Positions 25,234 through 34,314 of a stretch of DNA of 64,000 bases are shown here, piece by piece. The notes beneath the pieces are model-generated. The model ran no database searches, was not told the DNA's origin, and saw only the letters and a program-made list of their open reading frames with translations. Where the stretch lies: positions 3,599,001-3,663,000 of the forward strand of contig NC_009943.1 of assembly GCF_000018405.1 (NCBI RefSeq). The letters are read 5' to 3'. Numbering within the stretch: position 1 is the stretch's first letter; every line of letters starts with the position of its first letter. The position numbers and the translations under genes are program-made. The stretch comes from Desulfosudis oleivorans Hxd3. GTDB lineage: Bacteria > Desulfobacterota > Desulfobacteria > Desulfobacterales > Desulfosudaceae.

Positions 25234-26382
25234 TCAGACCCCCCTGCCCTGAATCACCCGCATCATGTTGCGAATGTCGGTGGGCGTGATAAAGACCCCG
25301 TCCACCCGGTTGACCAGGTAGACCCGCTCCGGCCGGTCCACCGCCTCGCGGACCTCTTTAATCAGCTGGCCCAGGTTCATCTCCACCACGGCGATGTACC
25401 GTGCCCGGGCGCACTTTTCCCGGACAACGGCGTGGGGAAAAGGCCACAGGGTCTGGAGTTCCAGCAGGCCGTAGCGCTCGCCCCGGCGCCGCCGGTTTTC
25501 AACCAGGTGAAGGGCCGAACGGGCCGACGAACCGTAGGAGACCAGCACCAGGTCGGCATCTTCCAGGTAGAACTCCTTGTACCGGGCCATCTCATGCACG
25601 TTGTTGTTGATCTTGTCGGCCAGGTGGCGCAAAAGGCCATGGACCACCCGGGGGGCGCCGGACGGGAACCCCCACATGTCGTGAAACAGGCCGGTGACGT
25701 TGTACCGGTGCATATCCCCGAAATCGGACATGGGCAGACGGCCGTCATCCCGGGGCAGGTAGGGGTGGTAGTCCACGCCCTGCTTGACCGCGGTTCTCAG
25801 CCGTTCGGTGACCTCAATGGCGCCGGGCGCCGGAATGGTCACCTTTTCCCGGGTATGGCCGATCACCTCGTCCATCAGCAGAATCACCGGGGTGCGGTAA
25901 GTTTCGGCGATGTTAAAGGCCGCCACCGTGACCTCAAACAGGTCCTGGTTGGTGGAAGCGGTCATGGCCACAATGGCGTGGTCCCCGTGGGTGCCCCACC
26001 GGGCCTGCATCACATCGCCCTGCATCACGTGGGTGGGCAGGCCCGTGGAGGGGCCGCCCCGTTGCACGTCGGCGATCACGCAGGGAATTTCCGCCATGAC
26101 GGCATACCCCAGGGCCTCCTGCATCAGGGAAAATCCGGGTCCGCTGGTGGCGGTCATGGCCTTTCGGCCGGTAAGCGAGGCCCCGATGACGGCGCACAGG
26201 GAGGCGATTTCATCCTCCATCTGAATGAAGGTACCCCTGTTTTTCGGCAGCTCCCGGGCCATGAATTCGGCAATCTCGGTGGAGGGGGTGATGGGATACC
26301 CCGCGAAAAACGCAACGCCCGCGTAAAGCGCGGCCTGCCCGCACACCTCGTTGCCCTGGATAAATGCGGTTGTTTCACTCAT
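25234..26382 (-). CDS. korA: 2-oxoacid:ferredoxin oxidoreductase alpha subunit
   Basis: 382 residues. GNEVCGQAALYAGVAFFAGYPITPSTEIAE, MEDEIASLCAVIGAS and TSGPGFSLMQEALGYA are alpha-subunit blocks. QRGGPSTGLPT follows. It overlaps the ferredoxin subunit gene by 8 bases, and three bases separate it from korB. 2-oxoglutarate is the likeliest substrate by similarity, but branched 2-oxoacids are possible. Confidence 0.92.
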   Translation of the reverse strand: MSETTAFIQGNEVCGQAALYAGVAFFAGYPITPSTEIAEFMARELPKNRGTFIQMEDEIASLCAVIGASLTGRKAMTATSGPGFSLMQEALGYAVMAEIPCVIADVQRGGPSTGLPTHVMQGDVMQARWGTHGDHAIVAMTASTNQDLFEVTVAAFNIAETYRTPVILLMDEVIGHTREKVTIPAPGAIEVTERLRTAVKQGVDYHPYLPRDDGRLPMSDFGDMHRYNVTGLFHDMWGFPSGAPRVVHGLLRHLADKINNNVHEMARYKEFYLEDADLVLVSYGSSARSALHLVENRRRRGERYGLLELQTLWPFPHAVVREKCARARYIAVVEMNLGQLIKEVREAVDRPERVYLVNRVDGVFITPTDIRNMMRVIQGRGV

Positions 26383-26596
26383 GGTCTACCTTTTCCGTTA
26401 TCACCTCAATGGCCAGATCCGGACACCGCAATTCGCAAAGCTTGCAGCAGATACATTTTTCCGGGTACCGGGCCACGGCCTTGTATTGATCGTCCAATAC
26501 CAGGACCCCCCTGGGGCAGAAATGGACACAGATGCCGCACTCCTTGCACCAGTCGCGGTTGACACGGTGCTCCTTCAAACAGTTTTTTTTCGTCAT
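26375..26596 (-). CDS. korD: Ferredoxin-like delta subunit of the 2-oxoacid oxidoreductase
   Basis: 73 residues with two 4Fe-4S motifs: WCKECGICVHFCP and KCICCKLCELRCP. The gene order korDABC is the standard one. The start is directly adjacent to the stop of the upstream radical SAM gene. Confidence 0.92.
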   Translation of the reverse strand: MTKKNCLKEHRVNRDWCKECGICVHFCPRGVLVLDDQYKAVARYPEKCICCKLCELRCPDLAIEVITEKVDHE

Positions 26597-27757
26597 TTAG
26601 ATAAACCGGTTCATCGCTTCTTCGATGACCGACTCCACATTGTCCGGGGTGATATTGTTTTCCGCGCACAGGTTCCGCACCCGGGCCGCGCGCCGGTCGT
26701 CCTTCATCTCTTCCAGCGTGTTGAACACGGAAAGCCGGCGACCGATCTGGTAGACCACCCGGTCTTCCGGGGCCATATCCAGAAACGCCCGAATGGGCCG
26801 GGTCATGGCCTGCTTTTCTTCCGGCAACCGGCCTTCCACCTCGGCAAACAGGTTTAAGATATGATCGCTTTTAACCATGGAGGTAACGCCTTCGAGGGAT
26901 TCGAGAAAAAGCAGCAGCTCTTTTGCCACCATCACGTCCGTGAGCTTTTTAAACCGGCCCGTCCTGTATTCCTCGTGAAGGGGGAGTCCCGGCGGCACGG
27001 CCAGGGTGCGCAGCCTGATAAAATCGGGGTTGATCCGGTTTAAGGCATCGGCCGATTCTGCGGCATGTTCCGTCGACAGGGCCACCCCGCCCAGGCCGGG
27101 CATCACGTATTCGGACAGCTCGAACCCGGCGGCCTTGACCTTTTGACCGGCTTCGACATGGTCGGCCTTGGTCACCCCTTTTTTAACCAGCTCCAGCACC
27201 TTGTCTGACCCGGATTCCAGGCCGATATGAATGCGGTTCAGGCCGGCCTGACGAATTTCGGCCAGCTTGTCCTCGGGAATCCGGCGCACCGTATGGGACC
27301 GGGCGTAGGAGGTGACCCGCTGAATCCAGGGGAACCGGCTGTGCAGGTGTTTCACAATGTCGATCAGGTCATCAGGCGGAAGAATCAGGCTGTTGGCATC
27401 CTGAAGAAAAACCGATTCCATGCCGCCGCTGGTCCAGTGCAGGGCCGCGTTAAAGGCCGCATATTCATCGCGGTCCACCCGGTCCGACAGGTCGGACAAC
27501 CCCTGGCGATCCAGCCGGCCGGAGGCGTCCGCACCTTGCCGGAGCATGGACACATACTTGTGCACCATGTCGATGTCGGCCTTGACATGCTCCGCCGGCC
27601 GCAGGGAGAAACGGGACCCCTTGTAAACAGGGCAGAAGGTGCACCGGTTCCAGGGGCAGTTTCGCGTGATCCGGATCAGCAGGCTGGCCGCCTCGCTGGG
27701 CGGCCGAATGGGCCCCTGCTCAAATCCCTGGTATGGCTCAGTTTTCTTGTTTTTCAT
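26597..27757 (-). CDS. Radical SAM protein (Cx4CxxC type)
   Basis: 386 residues. NCPWNRCTFC gives C-x4-C-x2-C, the variant seen in a subgroup annotated as oxygen-independent coproporphyrinogen-like radical SAM proteins. FLQDANSL, HIGLESGSDKVLELVKKG and YVMPGLGG are the downstream core blocks. Substrate unknown. First gene of the operon leading into korDABC and hemW with no gap, so its role may be linked to 2-oxoacid or radical cofactor metabolism; this is inference. Confidence 0.85.
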   Translation of the reverse strand: MKNKKTEPYQGFEQGPIRPPSEAASLLIRITRNCPWNRCTFCPVYKGSRFSLRPAEHVKADIDMVHKYVSMLRQGADASGRLDRQGLSDLSDRVDRDEYAAFNAALHWTSGGMESVFLQDANSLILPPDDLIDIVKHLHSRFPWIQRVTSYARSHTVRRIPEDKLAEIRQAGLNRIHIGLESGSDKVLELVKKGVTKADHVEAGQKVKAAGFELSEYVMPGLGGVALSTEHAAESADALNRINPDFIRLRTLAVPPGLPLHEEYRTGRFKKLTDVMVAKELLLFLESLEGVTSMVKSDHILNLFAEVEGRLPEEKQAMTRPIRAFLDMAPEDRVVYQIGRRLSVFNTLEEMKDDRRAARVRNLCAENNITPDNVESVIEEAMNRFI

Positions 27758-27786
27758 GACATCGCCGACCTCTTATGAATGATCCA

Positions 27787-27815
27787 ACTATAACACAGTC
27801 CGGCGCAAATCCCAA
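27787..27815 (-). promoter_or_regulatory. Promoter for the radical SAM-korDABC-hemW operon
   Basis: Minus strand TTGGGA (27815-27810), 17-base spacer, TATAGT (27792-27787), 29 bases before the ATG at 27757. Confidence 0.5.
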
Positions 27816-27909
27816 ACCGGCGCCGATGAGGCGCCGACAGCCGACAGCCATCAGGCTTTGTCCGTTTTTCCCGATTATCAGGCCGGTTTTCTTTCATTTG
27901 TTTATTTTG

Positions 27910-27938
27910 GTGAAAAAACCGGCCTCGCGTGCTAGAAT
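27910..27938 (+). promoter_or_regulatory. Possible promoter for the NHL/transglutaminase gene
   Basis: GTGAAA (27910-27915), 17-base spacer, TAGAAT (27933-27938), 79 bases before the ATG at 28018. The ATG has AAGGAG upstream. Confidence 0.4.
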
Positions 27939-28017
27939 AAATTATTTTTTTTAGTATGCCATCGCGCCGGCGGCACACACCCTTCGGCCCTGTTTCTGTC
28001 ATAACAAGGAGTGTTCC

Positions 28018-31000
28018 ATGCGTAAATGGATATGGTTTTTCGTTTCCGTTGTTCTTTTCCCCTGTATTGTGTCCGCGGTTCCCCAGGTCAATTACCTGGG
28101 CCAGCTGGAAGCGGACAAACCGGCAGCCCTTGCCGTGGACCGGGATGACACCCTCTACATGATCTGCAACACCGGTTCCTCTTCGGGCTTCATCCGCATC
28201 CTCAACCAGAAAACCGGAGAGGAGATCCAGGTCGGGGGCAAGGACAAAGAGTGGAAAGACATCCTTCGGCACCCCACCGGGCTTGCGCTCTACAAAGACC
28301 GGCTCTATGTCACCGATGCCGGGCTCGACAGAATCGCTGTTATTTCCAAAACCGGAGAGTTTATCGAAAGTTACGGCAGCAAAGGAAGTGGCCCCGGCAC
28401 GTTCAACGACCCGGCCGATATCTTTGTACACAAGGGAGTGATCTATGTAGCGGACACCGATAACGACCGCATTCAGGCGCTGGGCGACAACGGGGTTTTC
28501 CTGCACGAGATCGGGCCGGCCGATGCCCCGGAAAACCGGATGAAAAAGCCGGTGCAAGTGGCGGTGGATGTGTCGGGCCGTATTCACGTTGTGACGACCG
28601 ACGGTCAGATCCGGGTTTATCGGGCTGACGGCGCCTTTCTCCAGATCGCCCCTTTCCCGCCGGCCAGTGCCGTGGCCATGGGCCCGGACGGGGTGTTCGT
28701 GGCCGATGCCAGTGCCCTTGCCGTGAAAAAATACAACCTTGATTTTGCGCCGGTGCTCTCTTTCGGCACAAAAGGGGAAGGCCGCGCCCAGTTCCTGGAG
28801 CTCTCCGCCCTGGCCCTGGGCGGGGACGGAACGGTTTACGTGGCCGACGCCAAAACCGGCAGAGTCCAGATATTTCTGCCCGAAGCCGGGGGGTGCACCG
28901 CGCCGCTGGCCCTGGCGCCCCCGCCTACATCGGCCCGGTGGACACGGGCCATCGCTGTGGACCCGGACCGGACGCTCTCCTGTATCGTCGCCAGGGAAAA
29001 CAATACCCTTTATGCCGTGGATGACAAAAAAGGGGTGATCTGCGTCTTCAAGGAAGGCGAGCCGGTCGCTGAAGTGGCGGTGGGCGACGGCGTGGCGCCC
29101 GAGTCGCTGGCCTTTGACGCAGCAGGCGACATGTATGTGCTGGCCCGCCAGCAGGTCATCAAGGTAGATCCCGACGGCAAGGTGAACTATACCTTTGGCG
29201 TTTCGGGGAGTACCAGCGTCTTCGGGGCCAAACCCGACGACCTGGTGATCACCCGGACCGGTGCCGTATGCGTCACCGACAGAAAAGAAAAAAAGATAAA
29301 AATCTACAACACCGACGGCATCTTTATTCGGGCCATTACCACCGCCGACGGCCAGACCCCGCTTCAGGAACCCATTGCCCTTGCCGCTGACGACACCGGG
29401 GCGCTTTGCGTGCTGGATGCCGGGCATAAGGCGGTGTTCCGTTTTTCCCCGGACGGCCTGTCCATAAACGGTTTTGCGGTGGGCGACGCCGCAGCGGTCC
29501 CCGTGGACCTTGCGGTTTCCAGAGACCATGTATATGTGCTGGATGGTAAGGCCGGCCATGTCCGGATGTTTTCCCCGGAGGGCCGCCAGCTGGCCCGTTT
29601 CGTGGCAACCGGCTCTGAACCGGGAAGCCTGGACCGGCCGGTTTCCATAGCGGCAAGGGGCGATGCCGGGTTTCTCGTCTCCGATCCGGGCAACCAGCGC
29701 ATTCAGGCGTTTGCCGTTGTCTACACCCCGGACCCGCCGACCGGCGTAACAGCCCAGGGCGGCCCGAGAAGCGTTTCTCTTGAATGGGAAAAAACCGGCA
29801 GCCGCCTGGTGGAGGGCTACCGGATTTACCGGATGGAACAGACCGGAACCCCCGGCTTAAGCGCCGTTGCCACAACAGCGGACAACCATTATGTGGACAC
29901 AACCCCCATTCCGGGAAAAGCGTATCTTTACATGGTCACCGCCATGGCGGTTCAGGGAAACGAAAGCGCCCTGTCATCCCCCTGTTTTGCCACCGCTGAA
30001 AAGCTGACCGCGCAACCGCCCACGGCCCTGGCCGCGCAACCCCAGGACTTCTCCGTGGACCTGGCATGGCAGCCCAGCCCCTCTGCCCACCTGGCCGAAT
30101 ATGTGATCTATCGCGACTCCGGGGAGATCGCCCGGACCACGGACACGAATTTTACAGACACGGATCTGGCGCCGGAAACCGCCTATGAATATGCCGTCTC
30201 CGCGGTCAGTGTCGACGGCGTCGTCAGCGATGCCGTCACCGCCGCCGTTACCACCCGGGTGACCACCCGGCCCCCGGTGGAGATCGACGTGATCAAGCTG
30301 TCCGACATCTTCTCCAATACCTATAAAACTTACGAAACCAACGGCATCGGCACAGTAAACATCCGCAACAACACCAAGGACCATATCTCCAGGCTCAATG
30401 TGCTGTTTACCATCAAGAACTTTATGGATTTCGCCTCTGAAACCGTGATCACCGACCTGGGGCCGGGCAAAAGCCAGGTGGTGCCCGTCAAGGCGGTGTT
30501 CAACGATAAAATCCTGGACGTGACCGAAGACACACCGGTGCAGACCGAGATCACCGCCGCCTATTATGTAAGCGGTGAGCTGAAAACCTTTTCCGCCAAG
30601 CAGAGCATCAATGTGTATGAAAAGCACAAGATGACCTGGGACGACGCAAAGCGGATCGGCGCCTTTGTCACCACAAAGGATCCGGTGGTCATGGAGTTTG
30701 CACGGGCCGTCACCACCCAGTACGAACACACGGCCGACCCCCTGATCAGCGGCTGCATTCTCTTTGACGCCATGGGTGCACTGGGCATCCGCTACACAAA
30801 AGACCCCTCCAACTCTTATCAGGAGACACGGGACAACACCCAGCTGATTGACTATCTCCAGTATCCCAGGGAAACCCTTCAGCGCAAGTCCGGCGACTGC
30901 GATGACCTGGTGATTCTCTATGCCGCGGCACTGGAAAGCGTGGGCATCAGGATCCGGTTTGTCGAAGTGCCCGACCACATCCTCATGATGTTTGAAATCA

Positions 31001-31710
31001 ACGGCACCCGGCACCTGGGCACGGACACCATGAACGAACTGCTGGTGATCGAGGATGAACGGGTATGGGTACCGGTGGAGGTGACAAAGGTGGGCAAGCC
31101 CTTTGCCGATGCATGGGAAGCGGGCAGCCGGAACTACTATCGATGGAAGGGCCGGGACCTTTCCTCCCTGGACCTTGACACGGCATGGGCGGCATACAAG
31201 CCGGCCAACCTGCCGGTGTCCGCCTTCAGGGTGCAGCCGATATCCCGTGAGGCCATGGACAAGCGGTTTGACAATGAGTTTAATGTGATTCGCAAAACAT
31301 GTGTAAAGATCCGGAACCGGGCACTGTTTGCCCGGCTGCAGGAGGCCCCGGACGACAACGCGGCCCGGCTGCAACTGGGCATCGCCTATGCCGGATACAG
31401 TGTTTATGATGAGGCCCGCTCCCTGTTTAACGCGATCCTGACGACCGAACCGGCCCACGCCGCGGCCCTCAACAACATGGGAAACATCTTTTTTCTGGAA
31501 CAGGCTTACGAAAAAGCGGCGGACGCCTATACCAGGGCGGCGGCCGCGGACCCCGAAGACCCGCTGGTGCGGATCAATCTTGCCATGTCCCTGCTGAAAA
31601 CCGGGCAGAAAGCAGCGGCCAAAAAAGCGTTTGACGAGGCCTGCGGCATGTCGCCCGATATCACCAAACAGTATCGCAGCCTGGGCCTTCAATTGATCGG
31701 CGCCAGGTAG
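28018..31710 (+). CDS. Exported NHL-propeller / fibronectin III / transglutaminase-like / TPR protein
   Basis: 1230 residues. Signal peptide 1-22. Residues ~25-568 are two beta-propeller-like runs of NHL repeats (GLALYKDRLYVTDAGLDRIAV, VIYVADTDNDRIQ, GTVYVADAKTGRVQ, FLVSDPGNQRIQAF). Two fibronectin type III modules follow (~571-660 and ~665-750), then a CARDB-like beta domain (~751-880). The transglutaminase-like domain has SGDCDDL with C961, PDHILMMF with H987 and VPVEVTK with E1021 in the place of the usual Asp. Three TPRs end the protein (~1115-1215). It is probably periplasmic or surface-attached; it may bind and cleave or cross-link peptides or glycans. The function is not established. 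Confidence 0.8.
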   Translation: MRKWIWFFVSVVLFPCIVSAVPQVNYLGQLEADKPAALAVDRDDTLYMICNTGSSSGFIRILNQKTGEEIQVGGKDKEWKDILRHPTGLALYKDRLYVTDAGLDRIAVISKTGEFIESYGSKGSGPGTFNDPADIFVHKGVIYVADTDNDRIQALGDNGVFLHEIGPADAPENRMKKPVQVAVDVSGRIHVVTTDGQIRVYRADGAFLQIAPFPPASAVAMGPDGVFVADASALAVKKYNLDFAPVLSFGTKGEGRAQFLELSALALGGDGTVYVADAKTGRVQIFLPEAGGCTAPLALAPPPTSARWTRAIAVDPDRTLSCIVARENNTLYAVDDKKGVICVFKEGEPVAEVAVGDGVAPESLAFDAAGDMYVLARQQVIKVDPDGKVNYTFGVSGSTSVFGAKPDDLVITRTGAVCVTDRKEKKIKIYNTDGIFIRAITTADGQTPLQEPIALAADDTGALCVLDAGHKAVFRFSPDGLSINGFAVGDAAAVPVDLAVSRDHVYVLDGKAGHVRMFSPEGRQLARFVATGSEPGSLDRPVSIAARGDAGFLVSDPGNQRIQAFAVVYTPDPPTGVTAQGGPRSVSLEWEKTGSRLVEGYRIYRMEQTGTPGLSAVATTADNHYVDTTPIPGKAYLYMVTAMAVQGNESALSSPCFATAEKLTAQPPTALAAQPQDFSVDLAWQPSPSAHLAEYVIYRDSGEIARTTDTNFTDTDLAPETAYEYAVSAVSVDGVVSDAVTAAVTTRVTTRPPVEIDVIKLSDIFSNTYKTYETNGIGTVNIRNNTKDHISRLNVLFTIKNFMDFASETVITDLGPGKSQVVPVKAVFNDKILDVTEDTPVQTEITAAYYVSGELKTFSAKQSINVYEKHKMTWDDAKRIGAFVTTKDPVVMEFARAVTTQYEHTADPLISGCILFDAMGALGIRYTKDPSNSYQETRDNTQLIDYLQYPRETLQRKSGDCDDLVILYAAALESVGIRIRFVEVPDHILMMFEINGTRHLGTDTMNELLVIEDERVWVPVEVTKVGKPFADAWEAGSRNYYRWKGRDLSSLDLDTAWAAYKPANLPVSAFRVQPISREAMDKRFDNEFNVIRKTCVKIRNRALFARLQEAPDDNAARLQLGIAYAGYSVYDEARSLFNAILTTEPAHAAALNNMGNIFFLEQAYEKAADAYTRAAAADPEDPLVRINLAMSLLKTGQKAAAKKAFDEACGMSPDITKQYRSLGLQLIGAR

Positions 31711-31726
31711 AAAAGGAGACCATGTC

Positions 31727-32200
31727 ATGAAACCATTGACCATCGTAGCGCTGGTGCTGGTACTTGCCCTGGCGGTGGGCCCGGCTTTTACAGAAGAAAA
31801 GAGCGGGTTCTGGGACACGCTGCTCAAAAAGATAAACCGGATCGCGTCCCACGGCCCTCAGGGGAAATCCTATACATCGGTGGTGGGCATACGGGGAGCG
31901 GAAACAGACGAGGAGACCGACAACCTCTACTGGAAAGGGCTGGAACAGCCGGCGCCGACTGAAGAGGATGCCGGCCTTGCCGAAGAAGCATCCCTGGCTG
32001 CCTTCCGGCAGGCGGTGGCCTATGCCGTTGAAGGAAACCCCGACCAGGCCCTTGAAGCCTTTCATTCCTTTATCGATGCCTATCCGGAAAGTGAGCTGTG
32101 TGGTGATGCAACTACGGCCATTGCAAAACTGGAAAGCGATATCGCCGTGGTACCGGCGGAGGAAATACCCACCGCGGCCCCTGCTCCCGCTGCTCCGTAA
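31727..32200 (+). CDS. Small exported protein with TPR-like segment
   Basis: 157 residues. It has a signal peptide (MKPLTIVALVLVLALAVGPAFT), a central block KSYTSVVGIRGAE...NLYWKG, an amphipathic TPR-like repeat (AFRQAVAYAVEGNPDQALEAFHSFIDAYPES) and a Pro/Ala-rich tail. AAGGAG precedes the ATG, 16 bases after the large gene's stop, so it is its operon partner. I do not recognise the family. Confidence 0.75.
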   Translation: MKPLTIVALVLVLALAVGPAFTEEKSGFWDTLLKKINRIASHGPQGKSYTSVVGIRGAETDEETDNLYWKGLEQPAPTEEDAGLAEEASLAAFRQAVAYAVEGNPDQALEAFHSFIDAYPESELCGDATTAIAKLESDIAVVPAEEIPTAAPAPAAP

Positions 32201-32222
32201 CGAACGGCATATTCCGCAAGCA

Positions 32223-32245
32223 CGCCGGGTTCATTCAGCCCGGCG
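32223..32245. terminator. GC hairpin between convergent genes
   Basis: CGCCGGG pairs with CCCGGCG over a nine-base loop between the small exported protein (+) and the kinase-like gene (-). No U-run on either strand, so its action as terminator is uncertain. Confidence 0.3.
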
Positions 32246-32247
32246 GA

Positions 32248-34173
32248 TCAGTCGCCAGCAGGGCCGGCGGGTGGGGAATCCATAAAATTCCGTACAATGG
32301 AAAACATGATCTCCAGCAGGGCGTAGACCGACAGGTTGGGGGTCTCCGCCCGAAACAGGGCGATGGTGCGGGCATTGCGCTGCATCGCCTGCTTGAGCCG
32401 GCCGATCTGCTCAAGGGCCGCAAAAGACAGAGGGTCACTCTCTTTTTTGTCCGCGATTTTCTCTAAAATGTCGGCCAGTTTTTCCGGTGAAAAAAGATAG
32501 AGCTGTTCCCGGTTCTGCTTATTCTTGAAAAAGGACTGGTTTCCGATCAGTTGCTTTATCCGGCGATCCGCCTCCCCGTTTTCGATGGCCAGCTCTTCGA
32601 TAAACATCGTCCGCACCGGTTCAAAACAGGCCACCCGAAGGGCCGCCAGGCGATCCCGGTTTTTTCCCATGTTCTCCTCAAACTCGGCCACGGCACCGGG
32701 CCAGAACAGGCGGTTGGCACCGGCCATGACCTGCTCGATGGGCTGTTTTGCCTTGACGGCCTTCTGTATTTTTTTTGTCAGCGACACTACCTGCCGGGCC
32801 GTTCGGGGAAACAGGTAGCTTCCCACCACGGCGCCGTATATCATGGCGATCACGGCAAACCAGTCCTGAAGGTAAAAGGCCCTTTTCATATCCCTGTAAG
32901 CGGAAAGCAAGGCGCCGTTTTTAAAGAGGTGCAACGGGGTCGCGTAGAAGGGCGTGCCGCCCAGGGGGGGCTGGGCAATGGTCTCGCCGGCGCCGGGCGC
33001 AAAATCCACGGCGGTCTCAACGTCAATCAACCCGATACGATAAGTCTCCGGGGACGACAGGAAATTTGGGTACTTTTCCGGATCACCGGCCACCAGCAGA
33101 TTGTCCGGCTTGATATCCCGAATGGCAACGTTTTTCCGTTTCAGCCAGGAGAGCAGCTCCAGAATGTTGGCCACCACGCCCTCCATCTGAAGCTTGCGTC
33201 TGGAAAAGGTGGTGGCGGAAAGAAAATTGCTGACCATGGTGATGTAGCCCTCCACGGTTTCCCGATGCGCATCCGCCACCTCTTTGAGAAGCGCGTTGAG
33301 CTGGGACGCAAAGGACTCGGTCAGGTCCCGGCCCTGGGGCTTTACCGGGTTTCCGGAAAGATAGGAAAAAAACCACTGCTGCAGCTTGTAAAGCAGCAGC
33401 GATGAAGCAGCCCCGGAACGGATCATCAGTTTTCGGACCCGGTTCTCATAATCCGCATACACCCGTTCCAGGGCCATGCCCACATGGATATTTTCCATGC
33501 CGTACCGGCCTTCAAACTTTTCAAGGTCATCCAGGATAGACGGGTCCCGCAGGATCTCAGCGGGCAGTTTTTCTTCGGCATCATGGAACAGGGCGATGGC
33601 GTCGGCCAGAAACACATACTTGGCAAGGTCCATGAAAAAGACAAACCCACCGTCGATCTTCAGAAATTCCGCAAGCTCGGGGGTCTCTTCCAGCAGAGCG
33701 ATATAGGCATTTTCAAGCAGTTCGGCGCTGATCCGGCCCTCATCGGGAAACGGATGAATCTTGCTCAGGATGACCGATATGCCTGGAACGATGCACTCCC
33801 GGGGAGAAACGGTCCTGGCGATCTCCTGTTCTTTCTTGATGCTGGCGATATATTTATTAAAATCGGTGATGGGCACCGGCGGCACCTTGACCACCAGCTT
33901 ACTGTCGTAGATGGCCAGATAACACTTGCTCTTGCTGCCCGACCCCTCGCCGATGGGCCCCAGGGTCATGCGACGGGAGCTTCGCATGTTGTCATGGTCC
34001 ACATGAAGGTCGTAGGTGACCATCCGTGACCGGCCGGACACGGTCTGCAACGGCTCGACCTCAGAGGCCGCCCCCGGCCCCGCTCCGGTCTGGCGCTTGA
34101 ACAGCAGCATAAAGTAGTTCAGCACCCTGTCGAGGTCGGTCACTTTTTTTTCGGTTTCCGGTGCATCCGTCAT
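32248..34173 (-). CDS. Divergent eukaryotic-like protein kinase with long insertion
   Basis: 641 residues, cytoplasmic. The glycine loop is GPIGEGSGS (72-80) followed by LVVKV with K96; the catalytic loop is IRDIKPDN (D353, K355, N358); the metal-binding Asp is in IDVE (D384), a DVE in place of DFG. GGTPFYATP resembles the activation-segment end. K96 and D353 are ~257 residues apart, roughly double the normal spacing, so an extra helical domain is inserted between the lobes. A ~200-residue helical tail follows. All core residues are present, so activity is plausible. It is last in the information-processing block, ~140 bases after the MBL hydrolase. Confidence 0.75.
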   Translation of the reverse strand: MTDAPETEKKVTDLDRVLNYFMLLFKRQTGAGPGAASEVEPLQTVSGRSRMVTYDLHVDHDNMRSSRRMTLGPIGEGSGSKSKCYLAIYDSKLVVKVPPVPITDFNKYIASIKKEQEIARTVSPRECIVPGISVILSKIHPFPDEGRISAELLENAYIALLEETPELAEFLKIDGGFVFFMDLAKYVFLADAIALFHDAEEKLPAEILRDPSILDDLEKFEGRYGMENIHVGMALERVYADYENRVRKLMIRSGAASSLLLYKLQQWFFSYLSGNPVKPQGRDLTESFASQLNALLKEVADAHRETVEGYITMVSNFLSATTFSRRKLQMEGVVANILELLSWLKRKNVAIRDIKPDNLLVAGDPEKYPNFLSSPETYRIGLIDVETAVDFAPGAGETIAQPPLGGTPFYATPLHLFKNGALLSAYRDMKRAFYLQDWFAVIAMIYGAVVGSYLFPRTARQVVSLTKKIQKAVKAKQPIEQVMAGANRLFWPGAVAEFEENMGKNRDRLAALRVACFEPVRTMFIEELAIENGEADRRIKQLIGNQSFFKNKQNREQLYLFSPEKLADILEKIADKKESDPLSFAALEQIGRLKQAMQRNARTIALFRAETPNLSVYALLEIMFSIVRNFMDSPPAGPAGD

Positions 34174-34314
34174 GGGACCTGCTTCCTTGCCAATTGCGTT
34201 TTTTCAGATTATCCAAAACCGGCGCCAAACTCAAGCGCTGTTTGATCGGATATCGCACAAGCCGCACGGGGAATGGTCGGTTTCAATTCGGATTTCAAGA
34301 GGACCGCAGACAGA

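Noticed and set aside
27754-29559. Open frame of 601 codons on the minus strand
   Set aside because: Lies opposite the NHL-propeller gene; low-complexity Gly/His/Pro-rich translation with no domain, typical of a GC-rich antisense frame.
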